From an uncultured archaeon (GTDB taxonomy: Archaea; Micrarchaeota; Micrarchaeia; CABMEP01), in assembly GCA_902385155.1 (NCBI GenBank), contig CABMEP010000035.1, forward strand, positions 1-39,299: a stretch of 39,299 bases of DNA. The letters are read 5' to 3'. The translations under genes were made by a program, and so were the position numbers. Below, in pieces: positions 25,065 to 35,263 of the stretch; within the stretch, counting starts at the first letter, position 1; each line of letters opens with the position of its first letter. Below the pieces are notes generated by a model that was not told the origin of the DNA, ran no database searches, and was given only the letters and a program-made list of their open reading frames with translations.

Positions 25065-25613
25065 ATGCTGGAAATAATCGCAGGTCTAATCGTAGTGGTG
25101 GCCATCGTCGGCGTGCTCATGTACAACGGCCTGGTCACCCTCAGGAACAACTCCAAGAACGCATGGGCGCAGATCGACGTCCAGCTGAAGAGGAGGGCGG
25201 ACCTCATACCGAACCTCGTCGAGACTGTCAAGGGATATATGAAGCACGAGCGCGAGACCCTCGAGTCGGTGACGAAGGCGAGGACAGCCCTCATGTCGGC
25301 CACCGGGCCGCGCGAGAAGGCGAAGGCGGAAGGCCAGCTCGCGGGAGCGCTGAAGACGCTCTTCGCTGTCGCGGAAAGCTACCCGACGCTCAAGGCGAAC
25401 GAGAACTTCATGCAACTGCAGGAGGAATTGAGCGGAACGGAGACGAAGATCGCGTACGCGCGCCAGCTCTACAACGACGTGGTGCTGCAGTACAACAACT
25501 CGATCCAGACCATCCCGTCCAACATCGTCGCCGCGCTGTTCGGCTTCAAGGAGATAGAGTTCTTCAAGACCGAGAGCGAGGCGGAAAGGCAGCCTGTGAA
25601 GGTCAAGTTCTGA
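25065..25613 (+). CDS. lemA: LemA family protein
   Basis: N-terminal [45 protein letters not shown]. Confidence 0.95.
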   Translation: MLEIIAGLIVVVAIVGVLMYNGLVTLRNNSKNAWAQIDVQLKRRADLIPNLVETVKGYMKHERETLESVTKARTALMSATGPREKAKAEGQLAGALKTLFAVAESYPTLKANENFMQLQEELSGTETKIAYARQLYNDVVLQYNNSIQTIPSNIVAALFGFKEIEFFKTESEAERQPVKVKF

Positions 25614-25684
25614 GCTGGAACCCATGGTTCCGGCGGCCCCCAGGCCCAGTTCTCTTTTTTATTCTTTGTTCATGAATACCTAGC

Positions 25685-26578
25685 ATGACCCTTTACGAAG
25701 AGATAGGAGACAACAACCGCGCGACGGTCGCGATGTTCATCCTCTACGCGATCCTCTACGGGGCGGTGATCTTCGCCTTTCTCGCGGTCATAGGGATATC
25801 TCCTTCGTTCCCGCTGTTCACGGTCTCTACTGTAGCGACGCTGCTGGTGTTCTACCTCATCGTGTTCCCCAACGCGCCGCAGGCGATACTGTCCATGACC
25901 GGGGCTCGCGAGCTGAGGAAGAAGGACGATCCCTACCTGTTCAACATCGTGGGGGCGCTCGCCATCGGGGCGGGCATCCCCATGCCGAGGATATACATCA
26001 TAGAGAGCGACGCGCTCAACGCGTTCGCAACCGGCCCGGACCCGAAGCGTTCGCTCGTCGTGATAACCACGGGGCTCAGGGGCAGGCTGAACCGCCTGGA
26101 GCTCGAGGGCGTGATGGCGCACGAGATGTCGCACATCAAGAACTACGACATCCGCTCCATGCTCGTCGCGACGATGTTCGCCCTGGCGATAGCGCTCGTC
26201 GCGGACATCGGCATCAGGTCGGTGTTCTACAGGCGCAGGGACGACCGTGGCGGCGGCTCCGCCATCATAATGCTGCTGGCGGTAGTCGGCCTGATCCTCG
26301 CGCCGATGATATCCGCGCTCATCAGGCTCGCGATATCCCGGAACAGGGAATACGCAGCCGACGCGAGCGGCGCGATGCTCACTCGCTATCCGGCGGGGCT
26401 CGCGAGCGCGCTCCAGAAGATACAGAAGGAGTACGCGAAGGGGAACAACGAGATCGAAGGCGTCAATGACGCCACACGGCACCTGTTCATATTCGATCCG
26501 GCGAAGAAGAGCCTTCTCGGCCTGCTCAGCACCCACCCCCCTATAGAGGACAGGATCGCAAGGCTGAAGAAGATGTGA
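25685..26578 (+). CDS. htpX: HtpX-like M48 metalloprotease
   Basis: VMAHEMSHIKNYD (HExxH), REYAADASGAMLTR, LLSTHPPIEDRIARL. Confidence 0.95.
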   Translation: MTLYEEIGDNNRATVAMFILYAILYGAVIFAFLAVIGISPSFPLFTVSTVATLLVFYLIVFPNAPQAILSMTGARELRKKDDPYLFNIVGALAIGAGIPMPRIYIIESDALNAFATGPDPKRSLVVITTGLRGRLNRLELEGVMAHEMSHIKNYDIRSMLVATMFALAIALVADIGIRSVFYRRRDDRGGGSAIIMLLAVVGLILAPMISALIRLAISRNREYAADASGAMLTRYPAGLASALQKIQKEYAKGNNEIEGVNDATRHLFIFDPAKKSLLGLLSTHPPIEDRIARLKKM

Positions 26579-26620
26579 AATCAGCGGCTGTCGCTTCGCC
26601 GTTAGGGGGAATCCATTTTT

Positions 26621-27502
26621 TCAGAGAGTGAGCGTTTGGAGCAGCAGCCTCACGCTGCTCTTCTCTATCAGGTTCAGCATCGCGGCATGCGCCAGTTCCG
26701 CGTCATCGAAAATCCCGAACACCGCGCCGCCAGATCCAGCCAGGAGCGCTCCCAATGCGCCGCTGTCGCGCATGGTCTTCTTGACATCAGCCAATTCGGG
26801 ATGTAGCCTGAACGCCACGAGCTCGAAGTCGTTGCGCATGTGCTTGGCTATTCCGGCCCAGCTGCCGGACCTTAGCGCCGCGAGCATCGGGCGCTCGTCC
26901 GCCTCGGTTCTTTCGATCCTGTCGATCTCCTCGTATAGGAACGCTGTTTTCCTGCCGTTCATGTTGCTGAGGTAGCTGTTCGGGACCGCAATGCACGCAT
27001 GGATCGGCTTGAGCGCAAACTCCTCGATTATTTCGTCTCCTCTTCCTTCCGCGTAGCACGTCCTCTTCCGCAGCGCCTGCGGGACATCCGCTCCGATCAA
27101 TGATCCTATCTCATCCATCCTCGCCCGATTAAGCCTCATCCTCCACGCCTCGTTGAGGGCTCTTATCACCGGTGCGGCATCGATGGCGCTGCCCCCGAGC
27201 CCGCTCGAGAGGGGAACATTCTTCTCTATCGCTATGCTGATGCCCGTCATTGCCGGATCCCTCCCAGCAGCCCTCATCATCAGCTCCGCTGCACGATAAG
27301 CGGTGTTGCGCCCGTCTTTGGGCACGAGCGGATTGTTGCACTTGACGTGTATGCCGGGCTCCTTCGACTCCTCCACCAGGACCTTGTCGTGCAGCTCCCT
27401 TATGGGCTGGAACACCGTCTTCAGCCGGTGGTAGCCTCTTTCGTCCCTCGGTCCTACGGACAGGAACAGGTTGACTTTCGCATGGGCCTTGATCATGGTC
27501 AC
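26621..27502 (-). CDS. GHMP kinase resembling IspE (4-diphosphocytidyl-2-C-methylerythritol kinase)
   Basis: AKVNLFLSVGPRDERGYHRLKTVFQPI, CNNPLVPKDGRNTAYRAAELM, VPLSSGLGGSAIDAAPVIRALN, GADVPQALRKRTCYAEGRGD, LLAGSGGAVFGIF. Confidence 0.78.
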   Translation of the reverse strand: MTMIKAHAKVNLFLSVGPRDERGYHRLKTVFQPIRELHDKVLVEESKEPGIHVKCNNPLVPKDGRNTAYRAAELMMRAAGRDPAMTGISIAIEKNVPLSSGLGGSAIDAAPVIRALNEAWRMRLNRARMDEIGSLIGADVPQALRKRTCYAEGRGDEIIEEFALKPIHACIAVPNSYLSNMNGRKTAFLYEEIDRIERTEADERPMLAALRSGSWAGIAKHMRNDFELVAFRLHPELADVKKTMRDSGALGALLAGSGGAVFGIFDDAELAHAAMLNLIEKSSVRLLLQTLTL

Positions 27503-28158
27503 AGTGCCTCCTCGAACGGCCTGAGGACGAACTTCTTCTTCGGCCTCTCCCCTTCCCGGGCCGAGCGTTCCTTCTTCTCGTTCTCTTCAAGCTTCTTCCT
27601 GAGATCTGTGACTTCGGTCTTCAATGCGGTGATCTCCTTCATGACCAGCTCCATCGGGTCCGCCTTCTTCTCCTTCTTGGCGGCGGCGCGGTCGCTGATC
27701 TCCTTCACTATCTGCGATGCGTTCTTCACCCCAGGGAAATTGACTGTCCGGTCCCCGTGCACCACAACGGTCGCTATCCCCAGGTAATCGTCTATGAATT
27801 TCAACCCCACCTCTCCGACATGCGCGCTCTTTATCCCGCTGTAAGGAACTATGGTCTGGTTCTTGCCTATGAGCCCTGACGAGAGCGTCACTGCCGTGTC
27901 GTCGTACTTCATCGATATGGTCCTCTTCAGGAGGTTGACGTAGAGGAACTCCAGTATCGCGAGCAGCGCGAACGATCCGGCCGCGAGGGTCATGATGACC
28001 GCGCCGTTGTCGCTTCCGGCCGCGAGCTCCACCCGCATCCCTGCGAATTCCAGGAATCCTATCAGGACGTTCACCGTCGTCCAGAATACAGCCAATACTA
28101 TCGCCGTCTTCACGATCAGCGACAATGCGTAGTTCTCACTGATTGCAACGTCCGCCAT
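27499..28158 (-). CDS. Membrane protein with bacterial-PH-like domain
   Basis: Two TM helices then ISMKYDDTAVTLSSGLIGKNQTIVPYSGIKSAHVGEVGLKFIDDYLGIATVVVHGD; coiled-coil tail; overlaps ispE-like start by 4 nt. Confidence 0.65.
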   Translation of the reverse strand: MADVAISENYALSLIVKTAIVLAVFWTTVNVLIGFLEFAGMRVELAAGSDNGAVIMTLAAGSFALLAILEFLYVNLLKRTISMKYDDTAVTLSSGLIGKNQTIVPYSGIKSAHVGEVGLKFIDDYLGIATVVVHGDRTVNFPGVKNASQIVKEISDRAAAKKEKKADPMELVMKEITALKTEVTDLRKKLEENEKKERSAREGERPKKKFVLRPFEEAL

Positions 28159-28159
28159 G

Positions 28160-28792
28160 TCATTCCTCTCCTTTCAGCTGGTTGTAGTATATGTTGTTGA
28201 ACTCGTATATGTTGCGCTCGTCCCCGAACCATTCCTTGAGCAGCGTCTCCTTGTCTCCGCTCACGCTCGCCTTGCTAGTGGTGTCGAGCAGGCGCCACTG
28301 CTCCCCGAATTTGTAGCCGACCGCGACCTTGATTCCGCTGTCCACTCCCACGATCACGTACGAGTCCGGGTTGTCCAGCGCGATCAGCAGGGAGCAGAGG
28401 AAGACCGCCTTGTCCATGGGGTCGCCGCCCCTCAGGTTCATCATCTCCTTGGGCGTGAGCCAGAAGTCTATGAGGGACTTCACTGTGCGCATCTCGCGCA
28501 CCGTCTTGTGGGCCGCCTCCGCAGCTATATCGAAGTGCTGGTCATAGATGTACGGCCTCATGGCCGACGTGATCTCCTCCTTCGCCTTCTGGACCGTCTC
28601 GTCGTTCGGCCTGATCATCGCCTTGAGGTCAGCGATCGTCTTCGACTCGCTGTGCTCTATCATCTGGCGGTACCTTCCCAGCACCAGCTCGTATAATCGT
28701 ATCTTGTCCTGGAGGATGTTGGCTTCGCTCCTCCTCTCCACGAACTCGTTTCCCTCTCCCTTCCGGAAAGGCAGGAATTCCCTCGGGGCCAT
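28160..28792 (-). CDS. Hypothetical, possibly transglutaminase-like
   Basis: GGDPMDKAVFLCSLLIALDNPDSYVIVGVDS..GEQWRLLDTTS layout. Confidence 0.45.
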   Translation of the reverse strand: MAPREFLPFRKGEGNEFVERRSEANILQDKIRLYELVLGRYRQMIEHSESKTIADLKAMIRPNDETVQKAKEEITSAMRPYIYDQHFDIAAEAAHKTVREMRTVKSLIDFWLTPKEMMNLRGGDPMDKAVFLCSLLIALDNPDSYVIVGVDSGIKVAVGYKFGEQWRLLDTTSKASVSGDKETLLKEWFGDERNIYEFNNIYYNQLKGEE

Positions 28793-28882
28793 GTAAATAG
28801 GGCCATTTCCGGCTATTTAAACAATGCGGACGTACCTCTTCCAGTATTGTCTTAGCAAAGGCCGCGGTTGCCTATTTCCGTA

Positions 28883-29881
28883 TCAGCACGCGCCCATGCA
28901 GGACTCGGTGCACGCCACGAACGACGGCTTCGCCATGCAGTCGTCTATGCATGAGGCGTTGATCGCCATCTTGCATGTGGAGTTGTCGCTCTTCCTGGTC
29001 TTGAGGCAGTCCAGTTTGCACTGCTCCTGGTCGCCCGTGTAGCAGACGTTGTTCGGGCAGTTGCAGTCCACCATGCATGTGGTGGTTGCGTTCATGTCGC
29101 AGTCGCGGCTCTTGTCGAGCGCGCACGAAGTGAGGCATTCCTTGTAGACGTCATTGGTCTTCGCGCATCCGGCCACGCAGTCGGGCATGCATTGGGAATA
29201 CATCTTGACCATGGTTGTGGCGGACGATGCATCGAACGACTCGACTGCCGCGGGGTCGACCTGGTTGATGTCGAACACGATCGTTACGGAATACGTCTCG
29301 CTTTCGTTCGTCATGTTGAGGCTTAACGGGATCTCCACGATGCTGGAGGGTATCGTGAGCGGGGTCGCCTTCTTCTCGGACACCACCCCAGGTATCGCCG
29401 TGCTGGTCACGTACACCGATTCCGCGCTTATGATGTTCATCCTGATCTTGTCGTAATTACCGAGCGTGGTGTTCGCTGAAGAGAGGGGCTCCTTTCCGCC
29501 GCTGACCGCCGCGAGGTCCACTGTCGTCGCGTTGTCGGAGACCGTCGTCCATCCTTCCGATCCGTGGATTTCTATCTTGCCCAGGACCACGTTGAAGGAA
29601 TCCAAGCCCTTGCCTATGGGCGAGGACGCCGAGGACGAGAATCCGGTATTGAGGATAGCCTTCCTGGTCTCCAACGGGATGACTGGCGTTGTCGTCAGGT
29701 TCTCTTCCTGTGTCTGGTTTATGGCCGGGCCCGTGCTCTCGTTGACGACGGGTGATTCCGGTGCGCTCTCATTCTTCTGCGGCGCCTGCTGCGTGCAGCC
29801 GAACAGGAAAACCGCGCCCACGAGAAGGAGCGCCACCATCATGAATCCGAATTTAGTCGCCATAACATCACGTTCCATCAT
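28883..29881 (-). CDS. Lipoprotein, DUF4382-like domain plus Cys-rich C-terminal domain
   Basis: Lipobox FLFGC; SFNVVLGKIEIHGSEGWTTVS; C-terminal CMPDCVAGC..CLTSC..CMVDC..CKLDC..CIDDC..CTESCMGAC. Confidence 0.65.
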   Translation of the reverse strand: MMERDVMATKFGFMMVALLLVGAVFLFGCTQQAPQKNESAPESPVVNESTGPAINQTQEENLTTTPVIPLETRKAILNTGFSSSASSPIGKGLDSFNVVLGKIEIHGSEGWTTVSDNATTVDLAAVSGGKEPLSSANTTLGNYDKIRMNIISAESVYVTSTAIPGVVSEKKATPLTIPSSIVEIPLSLNMTNESETYSVTIVFDINQVDPAAVESFDASSATTMVKMYSQCMPDCVAGCAKTNDVYKECLTSCALDKSRDCDMNATTTCMVDCNCPNNVCYTGDQEQCKLDCLKTRKSDNSTCKMAINASCIDDCMAKPSFVACTESCMGAC

Positions 29882-29907
29882 ATCAATGTCAGTTCACTCT
29901 TACGCTA

Positions 29908-30795
29908 TTACACTCCCGCAATCAGTCTTAAAACATTGCGCAACCCGGGCGCCAGCCCGAACACGATGATCAGGAGGTATATGAAATTCATCTCATGCCC
30001 GTCCGCGCTCTCCTTCTCTATCACCCAGGACGCGACGATCGCGAACAGCACCTTTATCGCGAGGTAGAGCCCCGTGCCGTACACGATCACCTCGCCGAAG
30101 AACCGCTCCACAACGTGCTGGCCGAAATAGCACAGCCCCTTCTCCAGGCATTCTGGCGACATCCGGTTGAACACCTCTATCGCCACGAAGCTCGCGGCGC
30201 CGTCCAATGCGTGGGCGAACACGGCGATCCTGCTCTGCATGCTGCCTATCCCGTACCTGCTGAATATCTCGTTGGACAGGTAGTAGAACACCATCACTAT
30301 CACGAAGATCATCGCGGCGTACGGCCAGTTCACCATGAGCGGCGACAGCAGCAGGAGATGCGGGAGCCAGAGCGCGAGCCCGATCGCCGGATATAACCTC
30401 GGCTTTTTCAGTGCCGCGCTGACCAGTATGGCTGCGATCGTTATCGCCGCCGTCATTATGTATATCCCAGGCGTGACTGTCAGCGGCCCGTAGTTGTACG
30501 CTCCCGAATCGACGACCTTGCCGACCAGCCCGAACAGGGCGTCCCTGTGCTGCTGCATCGCCCCCGAGTCGATCGAGTCCGTGACCACCCGCATCGTCGA
30601 GCCGAGAAGGACGAATGGGATGGTGTAGAGTATGAATTCCCTGGTGAATCTCCTCTTGAATACCTTGAACAGGAAGTAGGCGGCCGCCATGGCGATGACC
30701 GCGTAGACGAGCGTGTTAACTATGTTGTAGCCGCTGTGCTCGGCTATGGGCTGCATGAAATACTGGTTGATCATGTCGCTGATGGGGTCCGCCAT
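29908..30795 (-). CDS. DUF63-family archaeal membrane protein
   Basis: Multi-TM; GSTMRVVTDSIDSGAM, HALDGAASFVAIEVF, GLAPGLRNVLRL. Confidence 0.8.
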   Translation of the reverse strand: MADPISDMINQYFMQPIAEHSGYNIVNTLVYAVIAMAAAYFLFKVFKRRFTREFILYTIPFVLLGSTMRVVTDSIDSGAMQQHRDALFGLVGKVVDSGAYNYGPLTVTPGIYIMTAAITIAAILVSAALKKPRLYPAIGLALWLPHLLLLSPLMVNWPYAAMIFVIVMVFYYLSNEIFSRYGIGSMQSRIAVFAHALDGAASFVAIEVFNRMSPECLEKGLCYFGQHVVERFFGEVIVYGTGLYLAIKVLFAIVASWVIEKESADGHEMNFIYLLIIVFGLAPGLRNVLRLIAGV

Positions 30796-30818
30796 TCAAT
30801 CATCATCCCGATGCGGTG

Positions 30819-31580
30819 TTACGCTTTCCGCCATTCCGCTCCTGCTTCACTGGTGAGCTTCAATACCTTTTCCTTCTGCGGAGCCTTCAGTCCCTTCCAG
30901 TCTATCAGCACGACATCTATATCCTCCGTGGTCCGTTCGAATGCCTGCATGAACGCGTCAGCTGTGACGGCGTCAGCGGCGTAATTGGGCAGCACGTGCG
31001 CCACCGCGATGTTGCCTTCCAGTTCCATCCTGTTGAACGCCGGGCAGTAGTGCCCCCCGCCTATGCAGAACGCGACCTCCTTCACTTCGATCTCTTTCCT
31101 TGCGTCGTCTATCCGCTCTATGGCCGCGGCGACCGCTTCGGCGTGTCTCTCGGTCTTCCACTCCTTCTCCGTGCTTCCTATCTCGGTGAAGCAGCACGGC
31201 GTCATGCAGAGCGGCCCGTGGTGGTCCACCTCCATCCCGATCCCTATGTCGATCCCCGCCTTTTTCTTCTGCGTGTCGAGCGCGACCGCCATCGCCTTCA
31301 TGCTTATCGGATCGCTTTCGGATATCTGCCCCGGCTTCCCGCCCATCTCGGCGGCGTTCCAGTTTCCCGGCACATGGACAGTGAATGTCGGGGTGCCGCT
31401 TTCGCTCCTGTGCTTGCTGGCGAAAATGAGGAAATCGGCCGTCATCCGCTCCACGTCTTTCTCCGCGTAGAGCAGGCCGGATTCCGTCCCTGTGATGGTT
31501 ATCCCTGCCTCGTCCTTCTCCAGCTGCTTCGCGATGTTGGTTCCGGCCGGATCCTGCGTGGAGTATATGACTGCATCCAT
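30819..31580 (-). CDS. dtdA: Archaeal D-aminoacyl-tRNA deacylase (DTD2/DtdA)
   Basis: TVHVPGNW, MEVDHHGP, TEIGSTEKEW, CIGGGHYCPAFNRME. Confidence 0.92.
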   Translation of the reverse strand: MDAVIYSTQDPAGTNIAKQLEKDEAGITITGTESGLLYAEKDVERMTADFLIFASKHRSESGTPTFTVHVPGNWNAAEMGGKPGQISESDPISMKAMAVALDTQKKKAGIDIGIGMEVDHHGPLCMTPCCFTEIGSTEKEWKTERHAEAVAAAIERIDDARKEIEVKEVAFCIGGGHYCPAFNRMELEGNIAVAHVLPNYAADAVTADAFMQAFERTTEDIDVVLIDWKGLKAPQKEKVLKLTSEAGAEWRKA

Positions 31581-31611
31581 TCGATCACCGTATCAATCGG
31601 CCGGCTTGGCA

Positions 31612-32487
31612 TCAGAACATGGAGTAAAGGAGCTGGTTCCCGAACAGTATGTAGATCACGAGCGCAACCAGGACGTAAGGGAGGAACATCGGCAGGTCGA
31701 GCACCGGCCATTTCCTCCTGAGCTTGCTCATCCTCTTCAGCTGGCCCTTGTCGACGAGCCTGCCTATCGAGTGCCTGCTGATTAATCTGCTGTCAAGGAG
31801 CTCGACCGCGAGCACATCCTCTCTTTCCGGCCTCCTCGTCCATTTCACCATCGATCCCATTATGACATCCTTGTAGAGGGTGAAGAATATCGCGGAGACG
31901 AACAGTATCTCCATCAATGCGATCAGGTTGACGGAGAACGTCGGCAATTGGGAGAACATGTAGACGAATGCGCCGAACGACAGGAGGAGCATGAACGATT
32001 GGCCCAGCTGCATCGCGCTGAACTTCACCTCTCCGCGGAACGTCCTCCTCAGCGCGTCGGGCGCGTACCTCACGACGATCCATATCGCGAACAGCAGCAC
32101 CGCGATGGAAGTCACGACCAAGATGGACGGCATCTGGAATTGGCTGAATATCGTGTCCTCCTGCGTTCCGAGAAGCGGGCCGCTGACGACCGGTATAGAC
32201 GCGTATATCGCGGCGAGCACGAGCACATCCGCTCCGCCGAGCTGGCCGATGCGGTAGAGGAAATACATCGACCCTATCATCACAGCGGCGATCGGCAGGT
32301 TCTGCAGGAAGGCGGACGGGTCGAATATGTTCACCACGACCGCGATCCCGAGGAATGCATACAGCAGCATGTCCGGGACGTTCTTCCTGTTGAACACGTC
32401 GTAGTATGCCGCCGCGCCCGTTCCTGCGACCGCAATGAGCATCCTGAGCAATTCGAATTCCATCAGATCACATATCGTCGCGATCAT
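31612..32487 (-). CDS. A24 prepilin/preflagellin peptidase-like protein
   Basis: AAYYDVFNRKNVPDMLLYAF and GQLGGADVLVLAAI Asp motifs; polytopic. Confidence 0.8.
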   Translation of the reverse strand: MIATICDLMEFELLRMLIAVAGTGAAAYYDVFNRKNVPDMLLYAFLGIAVVVNIFDPSAFLQNLPIAAVMIGSMYFLYRIGQLGGADVLVLAAIYASIPVVSGPLLGTQEDTIFSQFQMPSILVVTSIAVLLFAIWIVVRYAPDALRRTFRGEVKFSAMQLGQSFMLLLSFGAFVYMFSQLPTFSVNLIALMEILFVSAIFFTLYKDVIMGSMVKWTRRPEREDVLAVELLDSRLISRHSIGRLVDKGQLKRMSKLRRKWPVLDLPMFLPYVLVALVIYILFGNQLLYSMF

Positions 32488-32514
32488 TCGCGCTGACTCT
32501 GCTTTGTATCCATC

Positions 32515-33624
32515 TTACCAGAACTCTTCAAGCCACTCACTGTGTATCGCGGTGACCGTGAGGTCGGAGCACTTCGCCTTCCGGTTCAGCATGGATGAGA
32601 CGCTGGGCTGCGTCCTGCCCTCGTCGCCGCTGATGAATTCCTTGATGTAGGTGCCGGACTGCGTAGTCATGATGAGCTTGAAATGGGACTTGTCGATCCA
32701 TATCGAATCAAGGCGCTTCACAGTCCTCTTGCGGATGAGATCGGCCCTGCGGTTGGCCACCCTCAGCGGAGTCCTCTGCGCGAGAGGCACACTGCCAGGC
32801 AGCTTCTGGAGGTCCGGCTTGGATATCGGCTTGTCCAGCTCCACCGTCGCCTCGTATGTCTTGTCGAACTTGGCGCGCTTTATCACTTCCACCCTGTTCT
32901 TGTCGCAGAACCTGAGCGCTTCGACCGCAGCGATGCCCTTCGCTGACTTGTTTATCGCCAGCTGCGCCTTCCTGGCGTCGAACTTCCTCACCTGCGGCCT
33001 GACCACTTCCATCACGAACGGCCTTCCGCCGCCCGCCATGAGGACGTCTATGTCCTCCCTTCCCGCGCCATGGAGGACCGCCTTCTGCCCTTTCGTTATC
33101 CTGAGCAGCGGAGCCTCTATCTCCGCTTCCACCGACTTCTCATCGGAATCCACCCGTTTGGTCTGCCTGACGTTGCGCTTGAGCTTCCTGTACCTTCCGT
33201 ACAAATAGACGGATGCGACCTGGGTCTCTATCCCGCCGGTGACGACATCGATCATCGCCCTGACGTGCGGATCCAGCCTGAACTTGTATTTGGAATTCTT
33301 CTCCACCCACTTGCCTATCTCCCTGTTGAGCTCCCCTTTCACGCTCTCGGCTTTGGCGAGGTCGACCATGTCCCAGATGCCCTCCTCGTACCGTTCGCTG
33401 TCCTTGGTCAGCCGGGTGCCCACCGAGAATGTCTCGGCGCCGGGAACCTTGTCTATCGCAGTGACTATCTTCCCGCCGAGATCGGCCACCCGCAGGAAGC
33501 TGCCAAGGCATAGCTTGCAGTCCCGCTCCTTCACCACTTCGGCTTTCGCTGGCTTGGCTATTCCGTTGCGTTTCCAGCATCGCTTGCACAATGAGACTGC
33601 GGCCATGGAGCAATATCCTCTCAT
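32515..33624 (-). CDS. pus10: tRNA pseudouridine synthase Pus10
   Basis: GAGREDIDVLMAGGGRPFVMEVVRP; CxxC motifs; IKEFISGDEGRTQPSVSSML. Confidence 0.93.
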   Translation of the reverse strand: MRGYCSMAAVSLCKRCWKRNGIAKPAKAEVVKERDCKLCLGSFLRVADLGGKIVTAIDKVPGAETFSVGTRLTKDSERYEEGIWDMVDLAKAESVKGELNREIGKWVEKNSKYKFRLDPHVRAMIDVVTGGIETQVASVYLYGRYRKLKRNVRQTKRVDSDEKSVEAEIEAPLLRITKGQKAVLHGAGREDIDVLMAGGGRPFVMEVVRPQVRKFDARKAQLAINKSAKGIAAVEALRFCDKNRVEVIKRAKFDKTYEATVELDKPISKPDLQKLPGSVPLAQRTPLRVANRRADLIRKRTVKRLDSIWIDKSHFKLIMTTQSGTYIKEFISGDEGRTQPSVSSMLNRKAKCSDLTVTAIHSEWLEEFW

Positions 33625-33710
33625 GGTTTAAAATGGCTACCAGCGTGCAGGTTTCCCCGTTGTCAGCGGTCCAGCGTCTCATTTTTTAATATTCGCTGAG
33701 TATTCAGCGA

Positions 33711-35246
33711 ATGGAAACCGGGAACGTGGAGATAAACGAGAACGACCACTGGGTGGACCTGCTCGCCAGACGCATCGTCAACGAGAAGAAGCCCCCATAC
33801 GTGATCACCTCCGGCATCACCCTCAGCGGCCCGATGCATCTCGGGACGCTGTGCGAGGCGTTCTTCCCGGTAGCGATAGGCGCAAAGGTGGCCGAATCGG
33901 GCAAGCCGGTCAAGAACTACTTCATATCGGACGACCTCGATGCCTTCGATTCGGTGCCGGCCGTCCTTTCGCAATACACCGCGGTGCTCGCGCCACATCT
34001 CGGGAAACCGTTGGCCCACGTTCCGGATCCGACCGGCAAGTCGAAGTCGTTCGGGGACTACTTCCTTGACGAGATGAAAGGCGTCATGAGGAAGTTCGAG
34101 GTCGCGCCCGAGATAAGGCGGATGAGCGAGGAATACCCGTCAGGAAGGTTCGATTCGTACGCGCGCCTCTATCTCAGGGAAGTGGAGGAAGCGAAGAGGA
34201 TAGTGGCTGAGTCATCGCAGAGGGATCTGCCGAAGGACTGGAGCCCGATAATGCCCATCTGCGAGAAATGCGGCAAGATAGCGACCACCATGGTCACCTC
34301 GTTCGACGAGGAATCGTACAGCTACACCTGCGGCCGCGACGTCAAGTACACCAAGGGCTGCGGATTCTCCGGCAAGAACAGGATTTCCGATCACAAGTAC
34401 AAGATCACATGGAGGCTGCATTGGCCGTCCTGGATGGACTCGTTCGGCACCAGCGCGGAAGGCGCGGGCATGGACCATCACACCAAGGGCGGCTCGTGGG
34501 ACACGCTGGTCCAGGTGTTCAAGGAGATGTTCAAGAAGGAGCCGCCGATAGGGTACAAGTTCGGGTTCTTCCTCCTCCGCGGCGCAAAATACTCCAAGTC
34601 CAAGGGAGTGGGCATGGGCGTGGCGGATTTCATGATGCTGGCTCCCCCGGAGCTGATCAAGTACTTCCTTCTCAGGGCGGACATAGACGAGAACAAGGAT
34701 TTCGATCCCACCGGCCAGTCTCTGATGAGGCTTTACGATGATTACGAGACCGCGAGCGAGGTCGACCTCGCCAACACCGACCGGGCCGGCGAGAAGAAGC
34801 ACGCCGCGTTCCTCATCGCGGGGAAGAAGAACTGGAAGGCGAAGTTCCTCGATGTGCTCCTGCACTACCAGATCTACCGCGACTGGAACAAGGTCGGCGC
34901 GGCGCTGGAGGACCCGGCCGGAGTGAAATACCTCTCCCCCTACATATCCCAATGGATAAAGATCGGATTCGTGCCGGAAGACTACTCGTTCACGATCAAC
35001 CCGACAAAGCCGGAGTCGATGGCCGGCGTCATCGAGTTCGCAGGCAAGCTCGACGACAGCCTGGACGCGTTGGCGATACACAACCTTGTCTTCGAGGTCG
35101 CGAAAGAGAAGAGCATCCCTCCGGCGGCGCTGTTCGGGTCGCTCTACATGGCGATCATCGGCAAGCCGAAAGGGCCGAAGCTGGGCAAGCTTGTCAAGGC
35201 ACTCGGGCCGAATCTTGTCAGGGAGATGCTGAACAAGTTCAAGTGA
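33711..35246 (+). CDS. lysS: Class I lysyl-tRNA synthetase
   Basis: SGPMHLGTLCEA (HIGH-like), KYSKSKGVGM (KMSKS-like), GMDHHTKGGSWDT. Confidence 0.93.
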   Translation: METGNVEINENDHWVDLLARRIVNEKKPPYVITSGITLSGPMHLGTLCEAFFPVAIGAKVAESGKPVKNYFISDDLDAFDSVPAVLSQYTAVLAPHLGKPLAHVPDPTGKSKSFGDYFLDEMKGVMRKFEVAPEIRRMSEEYPSGRFDSYARLYLREVEEAKRIVAESSQRDLPKDWSPIMPICEKCGKIATTMVTSFDEESYSYTCGRDVKYTKGCGFSGKNRISDHKYKITWRLHWPSWMDSFGTSAEGAGMDHHTKGGSWDTLVQVFKEMFKKEPPIGYKFGFFLLRGAKYSKSKGVGMGVADFMMLAPPELIKYFLLRADIDENKDFDPTGQSLMRLYDDYETASEVDLANTDRAGEKKHAAFLIAGKKNWKAKFLDVLLHYQIYRDWNKVGAALEDPAGVKYLSPYISQWIKIGFVPEDYSFTINPTKPESMAGVIEFAGKLDDSLDALAIHNLVFEVAKEKSIPPAALFGSLYMAIIGKPKGPKLGKLVKALGPNLVREMLNKFK

Positions 35247-35263
35247 GCCGACGGCAAGGGTCG

